From assembly GCA_014529385.2 (NCBI GenBank), contig CM043970.1, forward strand, positions 44,475,279 through 44,539,278: a DNA stretch of 64,000 nt. The letters run 5' to 3'. Positions within the stretch are counted from its first letter, which is position 1; every line of letters starts with the position of its first letter. Below the pieces are notes generated by a model. That model saw only the letters and a list, made by a program, of their open reading frames with translations, did no database searches and was not told the DNA's origin. Shown one piece after another: positions 9,480 through 20,951 of the stretch. The translations under genes and the position numbers were made by a program. Source of the stretch: Adiantum capillus-veneris. Lineage: Eukaryota; Streptophyta; Polypodiopsida; Polypodiales; Pteridaceae.

Positions 9480-10135
9480 TCAAAATATGTCTTCATAAAA
9501 GACAAGGTTGGTCTCTCCTTTGTCTTCTTCGTCTTCTACCATGTGAGATGATCCTTTGTTAGGTCTCTTGCCTTCGTTGCCTCTGCTATTTCTTCTACTA
9601 TTGCTGCTTTCTCCACTGCTACTACCTTCATTTGAGTAGCATCGAGAAGGTGGATGTCCCTTCTTACCAGATTTGTTGCAAGGATTGTTTGTGTAGCAGT
9701 CTTTTGCAAGGATGTAAGTGAGCTGCGTGAAAATGTTCTTAAGACTTTTTACTAGGCTAGCAATGTCCTCCCCTTCAATCATGGTGATCTTGTAAAGTTG
9801 TCTTTTGAGACTAACTTTACTTCTTTTGGCCCTGGCTACAATATTGCTTTCTAAAACATGCCAGGCATCATGTGCATGCGTACATCGTCTATGAAATGCA
9901 CATAATTGTCATGCAAGGAGGTGATGATGATTCCTAACTCTTGTTTGTTGGCCAATTTATGTGCACTTGCTATGAGTGTAGATGCCCTAGTGTGCACTCC
10001 ATCGGGTTCGGCTTCTTGCTCTAAGGCAGTGCTGATGACATACCATAATAATTTTTTCATAAGATATCCTCTTAATTTTGTTTTCCAGGTGTGAAACCCT
10101 TCCCCGTTGAATTTTTCTATTCCCTTGTCCCCCAT
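9480..10135 (-). pseudogene. Copia Gag remnant
   Basis: Starting at the ATG at 10135 the frame reads MGDKGIEKFNGEGFHTWKTK, then LRGYLMKKLLWYVI, which is the typical copia Gag opening (KFNGxNFxxWK...). The frame stops at 9851 and a second piece (9782-9480) reads IASLVKSLKNIFTQLTYILA followed by a Ser/Gly/Asn/Lys-rich tail. A zinc-knuckle trace (CNKSGKKGHPPSRC) lies near its start. No protease, integrase or reverse transcriptase follows. Confidence 0.6.
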
Positions 10136-10262
10136 TTGGGCTAATAGAGGGGTCTTAGGTTAGGAGACTCTCCTAACCAATGTCTACCTCTTTACACAGT
10201 GCACAAGAATTTGAAAAATTTTATTTAAAGTTGTGCTCGGTTGGGTTCATTTCATTGCAAGC

Positions 10263-10264
<2 letters not shown>

Positions 10265-10343
<79 letters not shown>
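10265..10343. repeat. (GA)n microsatellite
   Basis: About 39 GA units lie inside the deleted copia element. The open frames across it encode only Arg-Glu or Ser-Leu repeats. Confidence 0.95.
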
Positions 10344-10345
<2 letters not shown>

Positions 10346-11815
10346 AATCCCTTTGTGAAGCCCCTCTTCACCAGAGTGAAGCCCCTCTTCACATATAGGG
10401 GAAATGACCCTTTTCTTTTTCTTTTGATGCTCGAAAGAAACCCTCCTTGAAGCTTGGTAATAATCTTGTTTGAATTGTTGCAATGCCGCGGTTGGTGAGA
10501 ACGGCCCCTTTGGTATCCTTTTGAGTGCTCGATGAAGGTTTTGAGTGGCCTTAATGAAGCTTCAAACTCCCTTAAATTGTTTGGAAATGCCCTTTTATTG
10601 CTTAGGGCTCACCTCGGTGTAGCAGGGCCATGGGAAGGCAGGCTTATGCAGGTTGAGCTGTCAAGGAGCAAAAGGGGTGGCACGCGTGGGAAGAGACTCT
10701 TTTGTGGGTTGGACAAATCGGGCAGGTGGGCAGCCAGGCCGGGCAAGTGCGGGCAGGCAGGCAGCCGATCAGGCAGGCGGGGGTAGCCAATCGATCAACA
10801 CCGAGTAGGTGAGGCCAAAAAGGCTTGTCCACGTGAATCTTCCCCAACGGACCTGACAAGGGACTCAACAACACAACTGAGCGCCGATTTCAAATCCGTC
10901 CACACCCCATCTTTGTCACATAGTGAGATTGAGCTCGCAACCCACCTCAGCCAATGTAAATATGGTGTGTGTGCTAAGCCAAGGGGCCCAATGGGCTCCA
11001 CATGAAGAAACCTCCAAAAGAGTGATATTTATTCTTGGTTTTGTGGAGATTCACCCACAGAGACTCATACACACACCTATTTTAAGCAAAAGATTAGGAG
11101 TTTAATTAGTGGGGCTAAAGATGTCCGATCGAAGATCTTGGAGGCTCTTTGGAGAGCTTGTAAGGACTACTTTGAGATGAGTGAATCATGTCAGGTGATT
11201 GTGAAGATGGAAAAACTAATTGAAGATGTGAGATATGCAAAGAAACAAAAAAAAAACGACCCTAATCAAATGAAAAGGAGCTCTTAATCAAAATTCAACC
11301 TGGCTATGGAAGGTAGTGGCTCAATGGACTTTCACCATATTGAACTTTCCCACACATAGCTTAGTCGTGAATTGATTAGAGAAACTTAATCAGTCTTGCT
11401 AACGATAATTAAGAAATGGTAATTACACTAACACGCAAAAGCATAGCAATAAACCTAGCCAACATGACCTAATGCTCTGATACCAATTGTTAGGAATTAT
11501 ATTGTGCTAGCTATGGTGGATGAAATAGAAACATAGTGTCAATGTGTGAGTGTGTGTGTGTATAAGCAAGATTATACTCAAGTGAACTAGGTTCCAAGAT
11601 TTAATTAGCTTGCACTCATAAACACAATCTTGAGTATTGACTTAGCTTAGCATAAGCTCACCATAACAAGCATTTAGTGCAAAATAGAGTTGTGTTTATT
11701 CATTCATCAAATAAGCTTTAAGTAGCTCTACAGCCTTTCTCCACAGCATGTGGGATAATTCCACTCTTCTCTCCTTGACTCACACTTTAGGACAAAGCTC
11801 ACACTTTACAGTACA

Positions 11816-12240
11816 TTGCAGGTATGAAATAACTCAACAAAGAGACCAACAGGACAGAAATTTGCAAGTTTCACCAATTTAGTGGGTATAGAGTTTCAAA
11901 GAGACCTCTAAACATCCCTCTAGAGGCTACTCCTCATGCCTCACTCATTGTTGTGTCAGGAACGGGCCAATCCACGGAGTTCCAGCCGGTTGGTAGTAAA
12001 ACCTTCACCAACACTCCTCTCTAATTCCTTTGATTGAGTTGGTAGAAATGGTCATAGAAGAAAATACCCTCATCTGCAAGGCTTTTGCTAGTTTTGCCCA
12101 CATATTGCAAGACCCCAATATGAGCATGGGTCACGTAGATGAGACCTATAATGCACTCTAGTGGCTCCCATTCCTCATATGAGGAAGGATAGACATTTGT
12201 GAATGTAAAAGAATAGAAATCAATACCAACGCTCTATAAC
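11816..12240 (-). pseudogene. Unrecognised coding remnant, right part
   Basis: The minus strand from about 12230 reads VGIDFYSFTFTNVYPSSYEE, WEPLECIIGLIYVTHAHIGV, LQYVGKTSKSLADEGIFFYD, then HFYQLNQRN before a stop near 12030. An open stretch of about 70 codons with balanced composition is unlikely by chance in AT-rich DNA. I do not recognise it. It meets the right end of the copia element and may be the 5' part of the remnant seen at 8500-8970. Confidence 0.3.
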
Positions 12241-12317
12241 CTATTTAAATATCTATAATAAGAGAAGAAAAAAATAGATTCACATTTGAAATGTAAGATA
12301 ACATTTATAGAGAAGTG

Positions 12318-12713
12318 CTACATAATTAACTCACAGCTGCACCGTGGATTATGCACCATGGAGACATCACCGCCATTAGCAATCACATCTGAGTGAGTGA
12401 AAACATGTTGAACAAAGACCTCTTTCACAGTCTTCTTACCAACCTTGACTTTGAAATCCAAAGCTCTTGCTTTCCATGCAGAACGAAACATATTTGTTTC
12501 TTTCAAGCTTTTTCTCCTTCTTGGCTGTATACGAACCCAAGAACCTTTGCTTATCCTCTGCTCTTGCCACCTATTATCTGTAGTGAGAGAGTTTGAGATT
12601 GAGATAGTGCTTATGCTACTACATGGTCTTCTTGGCACACTAATAATGAGGTTAGTTGGGGACAGTGTAGAGAAACCTCTAGAAATTCTTGGGCGGGAAG
12701 AACACAAAGCCAT
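12318..12713 (-). CDS. Hypothetical 131-aa protein with transit-peptide-like N-terminus
   Basis: A complete frame runs from ATG at 12713 to a stop at 12318. The first 50 residues (MALCSSRPRISRGFSTLSP, then VPRRPCSSISTISISNSL) are Ser/Arg-rich with almost no acidic residues, as in chloroplast or mitochondrial transit peptides. The remainder is basic (RRRKSLKETNMF, ALDFKVKVGKKTVKEVFV). I see no known domain and no obvious continuation exon. It may be a first exon captured by a repeat, or a chance frame. Confidence 0.25.
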   Translation of the reverse strand: MALCSSRPRISRGFSTLSPTNLIISVPRRPCSSISTISISNSLTTDNRWQEQRISKGSWVRIQPRRRKSLKETNMFRSAWKARALDFKVKVGKKTVKEVFVQHVFTHSDVIANGGDVSMVHNPRCSCELIM

Positions 12714-12734
12714 AGCTATAATGGAGGGAGAATG

Positions 12735-13420
12735 AATTTTGAAAGCCTTTCATAAAGGTAGTGGATATGTTTTAATGAAGGGAGAGAGTTAGCTATCAAT
12801 CAGTAGTCGGGTTTCAGCAACTTGATGGCTACTGGAATTGGGCCCTACTTTGTGAGACAAGGAAGCTACCTTACAAAAATGGGACAAATCTCAATATTGT
12901 AAAATGCTTTTTTCTGTTTTTTTGATATTTTCCATGCATTTCTACATTACGTAAGGTTGCTGCTCATTGGTTGTGTCTTGTTTCCTCTCTCATCAATAAG
13001 GCCCTCCAAGTGACCTCCAAAATTTCCTATTGGTAGGCTTTGTGCATTCAAGCATGGTCATGACACCAAGCATGTCACATGGGATTACGACAAAGTATCA
13101 AAGACTAAATTTTGGACCAAGCATTAGCTCGTAAGCATTTTCCTAAGAGCAAATATGGCCTAAGAAGCATTTTCATGAGAATAAGGTTGGTTGGTCCTAG
13201 GACCAAGCACCCAACATTCCAAATTCTTGTGACCAAGCCTTTAAGTGTGGTCCTGGGAACAAGAATCATATCACAAACTTAGCACCCAAGCATGTCCATG
13301 GAACCATGGAAAAGTTTTGCAATTAAGTTCAATCAGTGTCATCAGATGAAGCATCCAAAATTGGCCTTTGGATAATCAATTATCTAACCATGTCAATCAG
13401 ATGAGACCAACCAGGCCCAC
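12735..13420. other. Non-coding stretch with degenerate short repeats
   Basis: There is no supported gene. Variants of AAGCATGGTC and CCAAGCAT recur from about 13020 to 13560, suggesting a decayed minisatellite. The sequence leads into the CACTA transposase remnant. Confidence 0.4.
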
Positions 13421-13479
13421 TCTTGCATCCATGCATGGCCTTGAGGCTAAGCATGCTAGCAAGGTATAGGAAGCTAACA

Positions 13480-16040
13480 CAAATTTGGCACTCAACCATG
13501 GTCTTGGGAACATCCTTGTTCCAAGAGTTTTTTAAAAGAACAAGCTTGGTCCTAGGAACCGAAAGGTCTTGCAAAACTTGGGGATGGATTACAATTCCAT
13601 TCACGCTTGTTCTAACGATTGAATTCTTTTCAAAGGGGAATACATAGACATGGAGAAGTGTCTGAAATGTGATTCTGAGAGATATGGAGTACTCCATGGA
13701 CAAAAAATGACGTAGAAGGTGTTGCAACACTTTCCTATAATGCCTTGCATCAAGAATTTCTTTGAGTGCAAGTCCATGGCAGCTCTATCAATATGGCACG
13801 AGGAGAATATATTTTTGCATGGTGTGCTATGGATCCCTGCAGATTGCATGGCATGAAAGCATATAGATGACACATGGCCAGATTTTTCCAAGGAAGCTCC
13901 AAATTTATGCCTCAACCTCGTTATGAATGGTGTAAATCCATTTGGTCAGAGGTGGACATCTTACAATGTATGGTTAGTTGTCATTGTCAACTACAACATT
14001 CCCCCGTGGTTGATTACCAAGCAGGGCACATATTTCTAAGCTTGATTGTGTTGGGGGGTATAAAGTGAAGAATATGGATGTGTATCTTTGTGCACTATTG
14101 AAAGAGCTACAACAATTGTGGATTGGCATAGAAGTAGTGGATATGAGCCGACAAACAGGTCTCTCAATGCCTTGATCAAAGGCATTTTGATGTGGACCAT
14201 GCATGGATATCCCAGACTAACAGAATGCTTAGGTGATACTCAAACTCAAACACGATAAACCTTTTTTTTTCATGTGGATTTATTTTCATGTGTATATATG
14301 CAGGGCTCCAAGCAAGAGGATACACACCATGCATCACATGTGGCCCTAGACTTAATGCACGTCCGGCGGCCTCAATAAGCAAATCTACGAAGGTAATCGA
14401 GTCCATCTTCTAGAATATCATGAGTTATGCAAAGATTTTTTGGGAAGAGAAACACCAAGGATGTCTGCTCAAGCATGGTTAGAGCAGAAGGAGATGTGTA
14501 ATGACAGTTTTCCTCGAGTGATGAAGAGATTCTCTCTATGGTACAAGTTTCCATATTGGCCCAGACTCATGATCAATTGCTTGCTCAATCCAGTGCACAT
14601 ATTCAAGAATGTGGGTAATCTATTGTGGGACCATCTCATTGGCAAGAAAGATACTTTGGGATCCAGAATTGACCTTAGAAATGTGGATCATATGGAGCAA
14701 GCCGCATACAACACCCAATGGATCGATAAAACTCCCTAAAGCACCATGGATTTTGTCAAGAGGCTAGGAACACAAAGTAAAAGAGATCATTCAATCCTTT
14801 TGTATGCCCAATGGCATAACACACTCACTCCAAACATGTTTCACTAAAGAAGGGAAGATTACTGGTTTGAAGTCACACAACTGGCATAAAATTTTTTAGG
14901 TACGTTTCAAGTGAAATAGATCATAGTTGAAATTTCATAGCATATCCGTGTGTGGAATTCAATACCATTGCTAGACTTATTTTGCAGGTTATTTTACCGG
15001 TGCTCCCAAAAGGAGATCCATGTAGGTTCCATACCATCCGCCATACTAAATGCTACGGAGGCTTTTTGCATATTGGAGAAACACTTTCCTACTACCATGC
15101 TAGCCATTCAAGTGCATCTTCTTGTTCACATAGATGATGAGGTGGAAATAGCAAGCACAGTGCATTCCGGATGGATGTTCCTTTCAGAACCTTCTATGAA
15201 AATTCTCAAGGGATATGTGTGCTAGAAGGAATGTCTAGAGGGTAGCATGGCACAGGGTTGGTTGGTATCAGACTCCCTAGTTTCCATTGGAGAGTGGGTG
15301 GACGGATTTTATCGTACTCGAGATACACTTTGGTGCACCATAGATAATGAGCGAATATCTGAGAATGTGATGTGCAATCTCCGTGTTGAAAATAAAATGA
15401 CAAAAGATCTAGAGGCTAAGATCAATTGATTTTGCATGCTTCATAATCGAGTGATGCAAAAGTGGATTTTACAGTATGAGAATGCAAAGCAAGAGCGACA
15501 AAGGGCACGAATCAAATGGAGACGGGGAAGACGGCCATTGCTGCATTATCGAGTGGATCTTGAGTCTACCAACATTCATGAGCTTAAGATGGTTGCACAA
15601 CCAATTGAAAAATGCACAATACTGCGGCAAATAGGTGGCTAAGGAGGAGTGGGAGTATTCGCGGGATTGCAGTCCCAAGGTATGTTGCAATGTACAACTC
15701 TTGGCTTTCTAGATGTTTGGATGACCACTGATAATCATTTTTGGTTGTAGTATAAGTCATACATGGCAGCATGGTGTAAAGGTTGACATTCTAGGGTGGA
15801 ATGGATCAACAAAATTTGTTTTACACAAGATTGTGGAATCATGGCAAAACTCAAACAATCTAGTCGATGATGGTTCTCTGATGCAGATGCTATGGTGGTG
15901 GAAATCACTTACTTTGGCACGCTACAAGATTTTTGAGGATCGACTATAGAGGATTTTTTGTGGATTTGTTTGATGTTCAATGGTTCAAGATAAACAGGGA
16001 GGGTTGCAACACTACTGTGGGAAGAGGAGAGTCGGGTTTC
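13480..16040 (+). pseudogene. CACTA (En/Spm) TNP2-type transposase pseudogene
   Basis: On the + strand, across several frames, the TNP2 (Transposase_21) order is clear: IHACSND, EYIDMEKCLKCDSERYG, KVLQHFPIMPCIKNFF, LSIWHEENIF, a PADCMA segment, NLCLNLVMNGVNPFG and YNIPPWLITKQG. After that come a KELQQLW-like block and LIKGILMWTMHGYP, then NPVHIFKNVGNLLWDHLIG (14580-14640, equivalent to the conserved N-x-MHIEKNV block). The DUF4218 region follows at 14950-15225 (AFCILEKHFPTTMLAIQVHL, then TVHSGWMFLSEPSMKILKGY). A DUF4216-like end at about 15895-16030 reads VVEITYFGTLQDF and VDLFDVQWFKINREG. CACTA transposases excise and insert elements with CACTA termini. I did not find the termini. Many stops and frameshifts show it is dead. 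Confidence 0.8.
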
Positions 16041-16043
16041 CTT

Positions 16044-16178
16044 GAGAGAGAGAGAGAGAGAGAGAGAGAGTCTATTGTATAAAGAGAGAGAGAGAGAGAG
16101 AGATGCAAGTTTATTGTAGAGAGAGATTTTACCACAACTCCCCAATAGTTGAGGTGTGTTCTATAAAGAGGAAAAGAA

Positions 16179-16219
<41 letters not shown>
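16044..16219. repeat. (GA)n microsatellites
   Basis: (GA)n tracts lie at about 16044-16072, 16083-16102 and 16177-16219, directly after the transposase remnant. A duplicated 30-bp unit containing TTATGTACCTAGGATTAAT follows at about 16260 and 16310. Confidence 0.9.
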
Positions 16220-16225
<6 letters not shown>

Positions 16226-16886
16226 GCCTCCCTATTGCAAAAAGCCGAAGAGAAAGAGTCCTTATGTACCTAGGATTAATTTTTTTGTCCACATTGAGAA
16301 AGAGTTCTTATGTACCTAGGATTAATGTTTTTGGCCACCTTCTAATCTCTTGCCCCCATCAGCCCCATTTGGCATGCCCTTCAACTTGTCAGTGACTCCT
16401 GAATTCGCAAGTGAAGGTGATGTTTTCTTTGCACCAAGCGATGTGATGGTAGCTTTTTGCATACACCCCCACTCGGAATTTTTCATGTGTATCCTCTCCA
16501 AATAAGCCAAATGCTTTTAGTGTATGAACCACCTCTAGCATTTCTATCTTTAGCATTTTTTTCCTACTAGTAGATTTGTCTTGTTTTTCCTATTTTATCT
16601 TTCAAAAATAAATAAAACCCATCATATTTATATTCATAAAATTGAGGAACAATTTCCATATCATTACCTATTTTTCTAATATTTTTACTATTTATTATCT
16701 CATCACTAATTATTTTCCCTTCATTTTGCTATATGTTATTTCCCATTTTCTATTTTCATTGTATTTGCATATCTCTATCATCATCTTCTCTTGGATGGTT
16801 GCAAGGTGAGTCATGGGTATACATCATGCTCACACAAGGCATCAATGAGTCATCTTTAAGAGCACAAGGAAAGGTAAGCCCACACT

Positions 16887-18063
16887 TTGTTTAAAGTGCA
16901 AGGCACAGTCAAGGGTGAAGGTGTCACCATTCTTTTAGACGATGGCAGTAGCCATGATTTTATTCTACACGATTGGCACAACAACTCTCTCTCTCTCTCT
17001 CTGAAATTTCTTCACCTCACAAAGTCAAAACTGTTTTCAACAATCAACATTTTAATTTCAAAACCCAAGTCACTTGAAGTTTGCATTGGTGAATTTACAC
17101 AAGCACGTACATTTTTGGTAGCACCATTGCATGGTCTTGATATGATCTTGGGAATGACATTTTGTCATGAATTTGATATGTTGATTAATTAACACATACC
17201 ATGTCTCTCAGTCATAATTATCGTGTAAAGCCAACTTCACACAGGGAGATACAAACTCAAATCATTGGCTTGTTTGATCGAGGACTTATAAGACCTAGTA
17301 GTTCACCATATGGAGCTTTAATACTTCTTGTTAAGAAGAAAAATGGGACTTTTCATATGTATATTGACTACAAGGTTTTCATCAAGATCACCATCAAGAA
17401 TAGGTTTCCTATTCCTAGAGTCGACGATCTATTAGACAAACTAAAAGGGGCAAACATCTTTAGCAAAATTGACATCAAATCAGGGTATCACCATGTCAAA
17501 ATTTTTGATCAGGATGTCTACAAAACTACTTTCAGAACATAAACGGGACACTATGAATTTATTATCATGCCATTTGGTTTGACAAATACACCAGCCACAT
17601 TTGGTTGGACAAATACACGAGCCACATTTGCACGCATGATGAACAAAATTTTCATTGACCATCAAGATTTTCTGATTGTATTCTTTGATGGCATTCTTGT
17701 ATTCATTTAGTGAATCAAAACAAGAACATAAACAGCATTTAACACGTGAATTTCAATTGCTTGCGCACAACCACTTATATCTAAATCCTAAAAAGAGTTT
17801 CAATTTTCCAATCTAAAATTGAGTATTTGGGACACATTGTATCGGGCAAGGGAATCCATGTAGACCCTAAGAAAATTGAAGCCATTCAATCATGGCCTAG
17901 TCCCAAAACATTTCATGAACTTCATTCTTTTATCGGCCTATGCAGTTATTATAGGAAGTTTGCACATAACTTTGCTTACAAATCTCATTACCTCACTCTC
18001 CTCTTAAAGAAAATTCTCCTTATGTATGGATTGATTCACAAGAAAGTTACTTTAATGCATTGA
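16887..18063 (+). pseudogene. Ty3/gypsy pol fragment (protease and reverse transcriptase)
   Basis: The protease part (16887-17192) reads ILLDDGSSHDFIL, an altered DSG(S/T) active site, and ends GLDMILGMTFCHEFDMLIN, the usual retropepsin tail. The RT part (17201-17542) reads GLFDRGLIRPSSSPYGALIL, LVKKKNGTFHMYIDY, RFPIPRVDDLLDKLKGANIF and SKIDIKSGYHHVKI. Past a stop come [12 protein letters not shown] and then VFFDGILVF, where the catalytic Y/F-x-DD motif has become FFDG. A short duplication inserts a second copy of TNTxATF. The last piece (17827-18063) reads YLGHIVSGKGIHVDPKKIEA and FIGLCSYYRKF. There is no integrase, RNase H or LTR nearby. Confidence 0.8.
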
Positions 18064-18079
18064 AGCTTACTCATTCTTC

Positions 18080-18660
18080 TCAGCTTCCACTCTTTGTTCC
18101 TTCTACCTCTAGTGCATCTTCATATGTCCTAGGCTTCTTTAGCTCCACTCTCCAATGTATATTCTCCCAAAGACCAGCCAAGAACCTGTCCTTCTTCATC
18201 ATGTCAAGTGGAGGTACTTGTGGTGCTAAGGCCTTGCACATCCTCTCCCATGCCATTGAAAACTTACATATGTACGCATCTACTGGCTCACCTTCCCTTT
18301 GCACCAAACCCTGTACTTCTTGCCACACTTTGCCAGGATCTTCTGTCTTCACAAACTCCACTTCCAATCCATGTCTTAGATTGTCCCAACTTAATCTCAT
18401 AGGTGGATCCGCTGCAGGCAACTCCTCTGCAAATACTTTGGACCAAACTTGTGCATCACTCTTCAAACAAATTTAGAGAAGACGTAACATCTGTGCCGCA
18501 TCATGAATGTGATTGCTAATGCAGGCAACCTCCATCTTTTCCAAAAAGTCTTCCACATCTTCATCACTTATTCCATGAAACTCCGGATAAGAGAAAGCCT
18601 TGGCTATACAAGTTTTGATGCTTTGAGAACCCCTTCTAGCACAAGTGCAAGAACCCAAAC
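18080..18660 (-). pseudogene. Ty3/gypsy Gag fragment
   Basis: From 18658 leftward a frame reads AFSYPEFHGISDEDVEDFLE, KMEVACISNHIHD; after a stop it continues with LKSDAQVWSKVFAEELP, SWDNLRHGLEVEFVKTED, VWQEVQGLVQREGEPVDAYI and RFLAGLWENIHWRVEL. This is the retrotransposon Gag domain (helices with W...L...F and Y...F). It abuts the + strand RT fragment in the opposite orientation, so the two come from different insertions. Confidence 0.75.
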
Positions 18661-18719
18661 CTTTTTACTGACTCAATCCCCAAAAACTTCAATGGAGCTC
18701 ATCTTTAGATAAGGACAAA

Positions 18720-19528
18720 TACATGCACATCAAATGAGTTTTCATAGTTAATTATTGGAATTACAAGTCAGATGTCTTTTTCCCGGTCTGGGGTGCTCAG
18801 TTCAAGATCAGGTTGAAGTTGCTTTGCGAGACCAGTGTGTATGATTGTAGTCCGGAATGTGGAGTCTCGGTTGGGCTTGACTGCCGGGTCAGTGGACACT
18901 TGAGCACGAAACAGTGGAACACCGAAGGGTGCATGCGCATATGGGGCATGGGACCCCCTACTCTCAATCATTGTTAAAGTGAAAAAGGAAGTGGTACTAC
19001 TACTTAAAGAGAGGGCAAATGAGAAAAAGAGACTAAGCTTCACCAAGTCGTCCAGGTGCTTGGTTGATAAAAGCTATCTTTTCTTAGGAAATGAGGAGTT
19101 CCAAAAGAGAAAAAATTGAGGATTATTAAAAGGGAAAAAAGAAAACAAGAAGCTAGGGAGCAACGACGGCGCCGTCGTTGCCCCTTGGAAGCAAAATAAG
19201 GGAAAAAAGTTTTTTTTTAAAGGAGGGGAGAGGAAAAAAAGAAGGTTTTTTTGTGGTGCTCGTTCATGTGGAGCCACAGGAAGCTCACGAGGAGTACATG
19301 CCATGGAGTTCTTGAAGCCGGGTTTGAGCGGGGCTCGTCCTTTCGTGTGTTTTTGGTCCACGCCGGTTATGGTGATGAGGATTGTACAAGTTTTTGGTGT
19401 GCCTATGAAAGAGAAGACCCTATTGTAGTGAGTTTGGTGTGTCATCTTGCCCCCCCTTTCCCTCCTTCTCTTTTGCTCTCGTGTATGTGTGTGCGGCAAG
19501 TGTTGCCCCCCCGACCAAATGTTGCAGA

Positions 19529-19572
<44 letters not shown>

Positions 19573-20240
19573 GTGTGCGGTTTTTTGAATGAGTGGGAGA
19601 GCGCAAAGGCTATTGCAGATGGGTGCGGGTTGTGTGAGTTCAGGCGTGTCTATGTGAGCGTGTATGCGCGTAGAGTTCGGTGAATCGAGCGAGTCGAAGG
19701 TGCTCGCAAAGTGGATTGGGGTGCAGTGTGTGTCCTGGGCTATAGGAGGCAACCGTGTTGGCGCGCTGGGCGTGCTCCCCATTCCCCCTCTCCAACGTGC
19801 TGAGCATCAATAATAGGGACTTCCATGAGGAAATCTGCCACATATATCGTGATTTCCTAAAAATTGAACCAACTAATTCTCTACACGAGTTCCCAACACC
19901 ATATGGGGATTTTTGTACTTCGGTACAATTCCTTAACTTTTCTATCTCCCTTCATAATCCCTCTCTAGCTCTCTAGGAGGACATGACCAAAAATTTGTTT
20001 GGAAAAGAGATCTTCTAAAATTACCACCTTTGGATTTCATTAAGAGGAATAGCAATAGACCTCACAAAGCTGCTCTGAACACCTCTATCAGCCTGTTTTA
20101 TTTAATCATATAATCTTCCTTTAGCGGCTTCCTTGCCTGGGAAGAGATAAACATACTTATAAAAAAGTATTTCCGTAATGGCTTTACTTGAAAAGAAATA
20201 GTTTATCAAATTCTAAAATCTCTTACCCAACATAATTGGC
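18720..20240. other. No recognised gene; low-complexity and GC-mixed sequence
   Basis: Poly-purine stretches (about 19085-19250), a (GA)n tract (about 19526-19570) and runs of G and T are present. Open frames up to 141 codons overlap on both strands and have Ser/Pro/Arg-biased composition without motifs, so I do not call genes. Confidence 0.4.
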
Positions 20241-20244
20241 CTGG

Positions 20245-20910
20245 GTTACACTTTGACCATTAAAAAAATCATTTCTTTTATAAGGTAGTAGGCCCATTCA
20301 TGATGGGCCTACTATCGACCCATTGTGTTTGGCGCCTGGGAGATGGCGGATACACTCACACACACACACATACAATATGTTGATAGTCAAATATACCCGT
20401 ATTACCACACACACACACATACACACACATGCAAACACAAAATACAATAGTTTTTAAACACAGATATTGGCCATGTAGAAGCAGAACTGTGCTAATCTTG
20501 TGAATATGATGCAGGCAACTACATCATTAGCAGGGGATTGATGGACCACAACAAAGACAAAATATGGGGGCAAGCAATTAGCAAGTGTTGTTTGTAAACA
20601 TGCCGGTTTTTGAAGCATATTGAACCATTTTTTCTGTATTTCATAAGCTTCAATAAAAGGCAACATATGATGTACCTATTTTTCAAGTAAATATAATATC
20701 TCCATTTGCAGTGACAATTGAAATTTTAAAGTAACATGCTACTCTTTTAATAAAAAATTGGAAATCCCAAGTTAAGGTACAAGACCGTTTTTTTCGGAAG
20801 CGAAAAACCTGTTGTAAAAATCCAAAAAAATCATTTCTCATATAAGATAATAGGCCCATTCATAATGGGCCTACTATCGACCCATAGTGTTTGGTGCCTG
20901 GGAAAGGGCA
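20245..20910. repeat. Duplicated ~100-bp unit with a GGCCCA dyad
   Basis: The units near 20260-20345 and 20825-20905 share TCATTTCT, a perfect dyad TAGGCCCATTCAT/ATGGGCCTA, CTATCGACCCAT and GTGTTTGG-GCCTGGGA. GGCCCA/TGGGCC is the plant site II motif of ribosomal-protein and cell-cycle promoters (established knowledge). Both units lie upstream of the captured promoter at 21213, so they may be its upstream region, itself duplicated. Confidence 0.5.
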
Positions 20911-20912
20911 GG

Positions 20913-20946
<34 letters not shown>

Positions 20947-20951
<5 letters not shown>

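Larger units (their letters stand above)
8973..11815 (-). mobile_element. Internally deleted copia-type LTR retrotransposon with perfect TSD
   Basis: Two 323-bp LTRs (8978-9300 and 11488-11810) flank 2.2 kb. Both outer flanks carry GTACA (8973-8977 and 11811-11815), a perfect 5-bp target duplication. The primer-binding site is the complement of TGGTATCAGAGC at 11474-11485, two bases inside the right LTR, so the element is on the minus strand. A purine tract (CAGGGGGAGGAT on minus) abuts the left LTR. Inside, only gag remains. A (GA)n tract (10265-10343) and a GC-rich stretch (about 10600-10900) of unknown origin fill the rest. With no pol it would need a helper to move. Confidence 0.85.

Noticed and set aside
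19074-19782. Overlapping ORFs of 113-141 codons on both strands
   Set aside because: They lie across purine- and pyrimidine-rich low-complexity sequence and have no motifs or conservation signal within the window.
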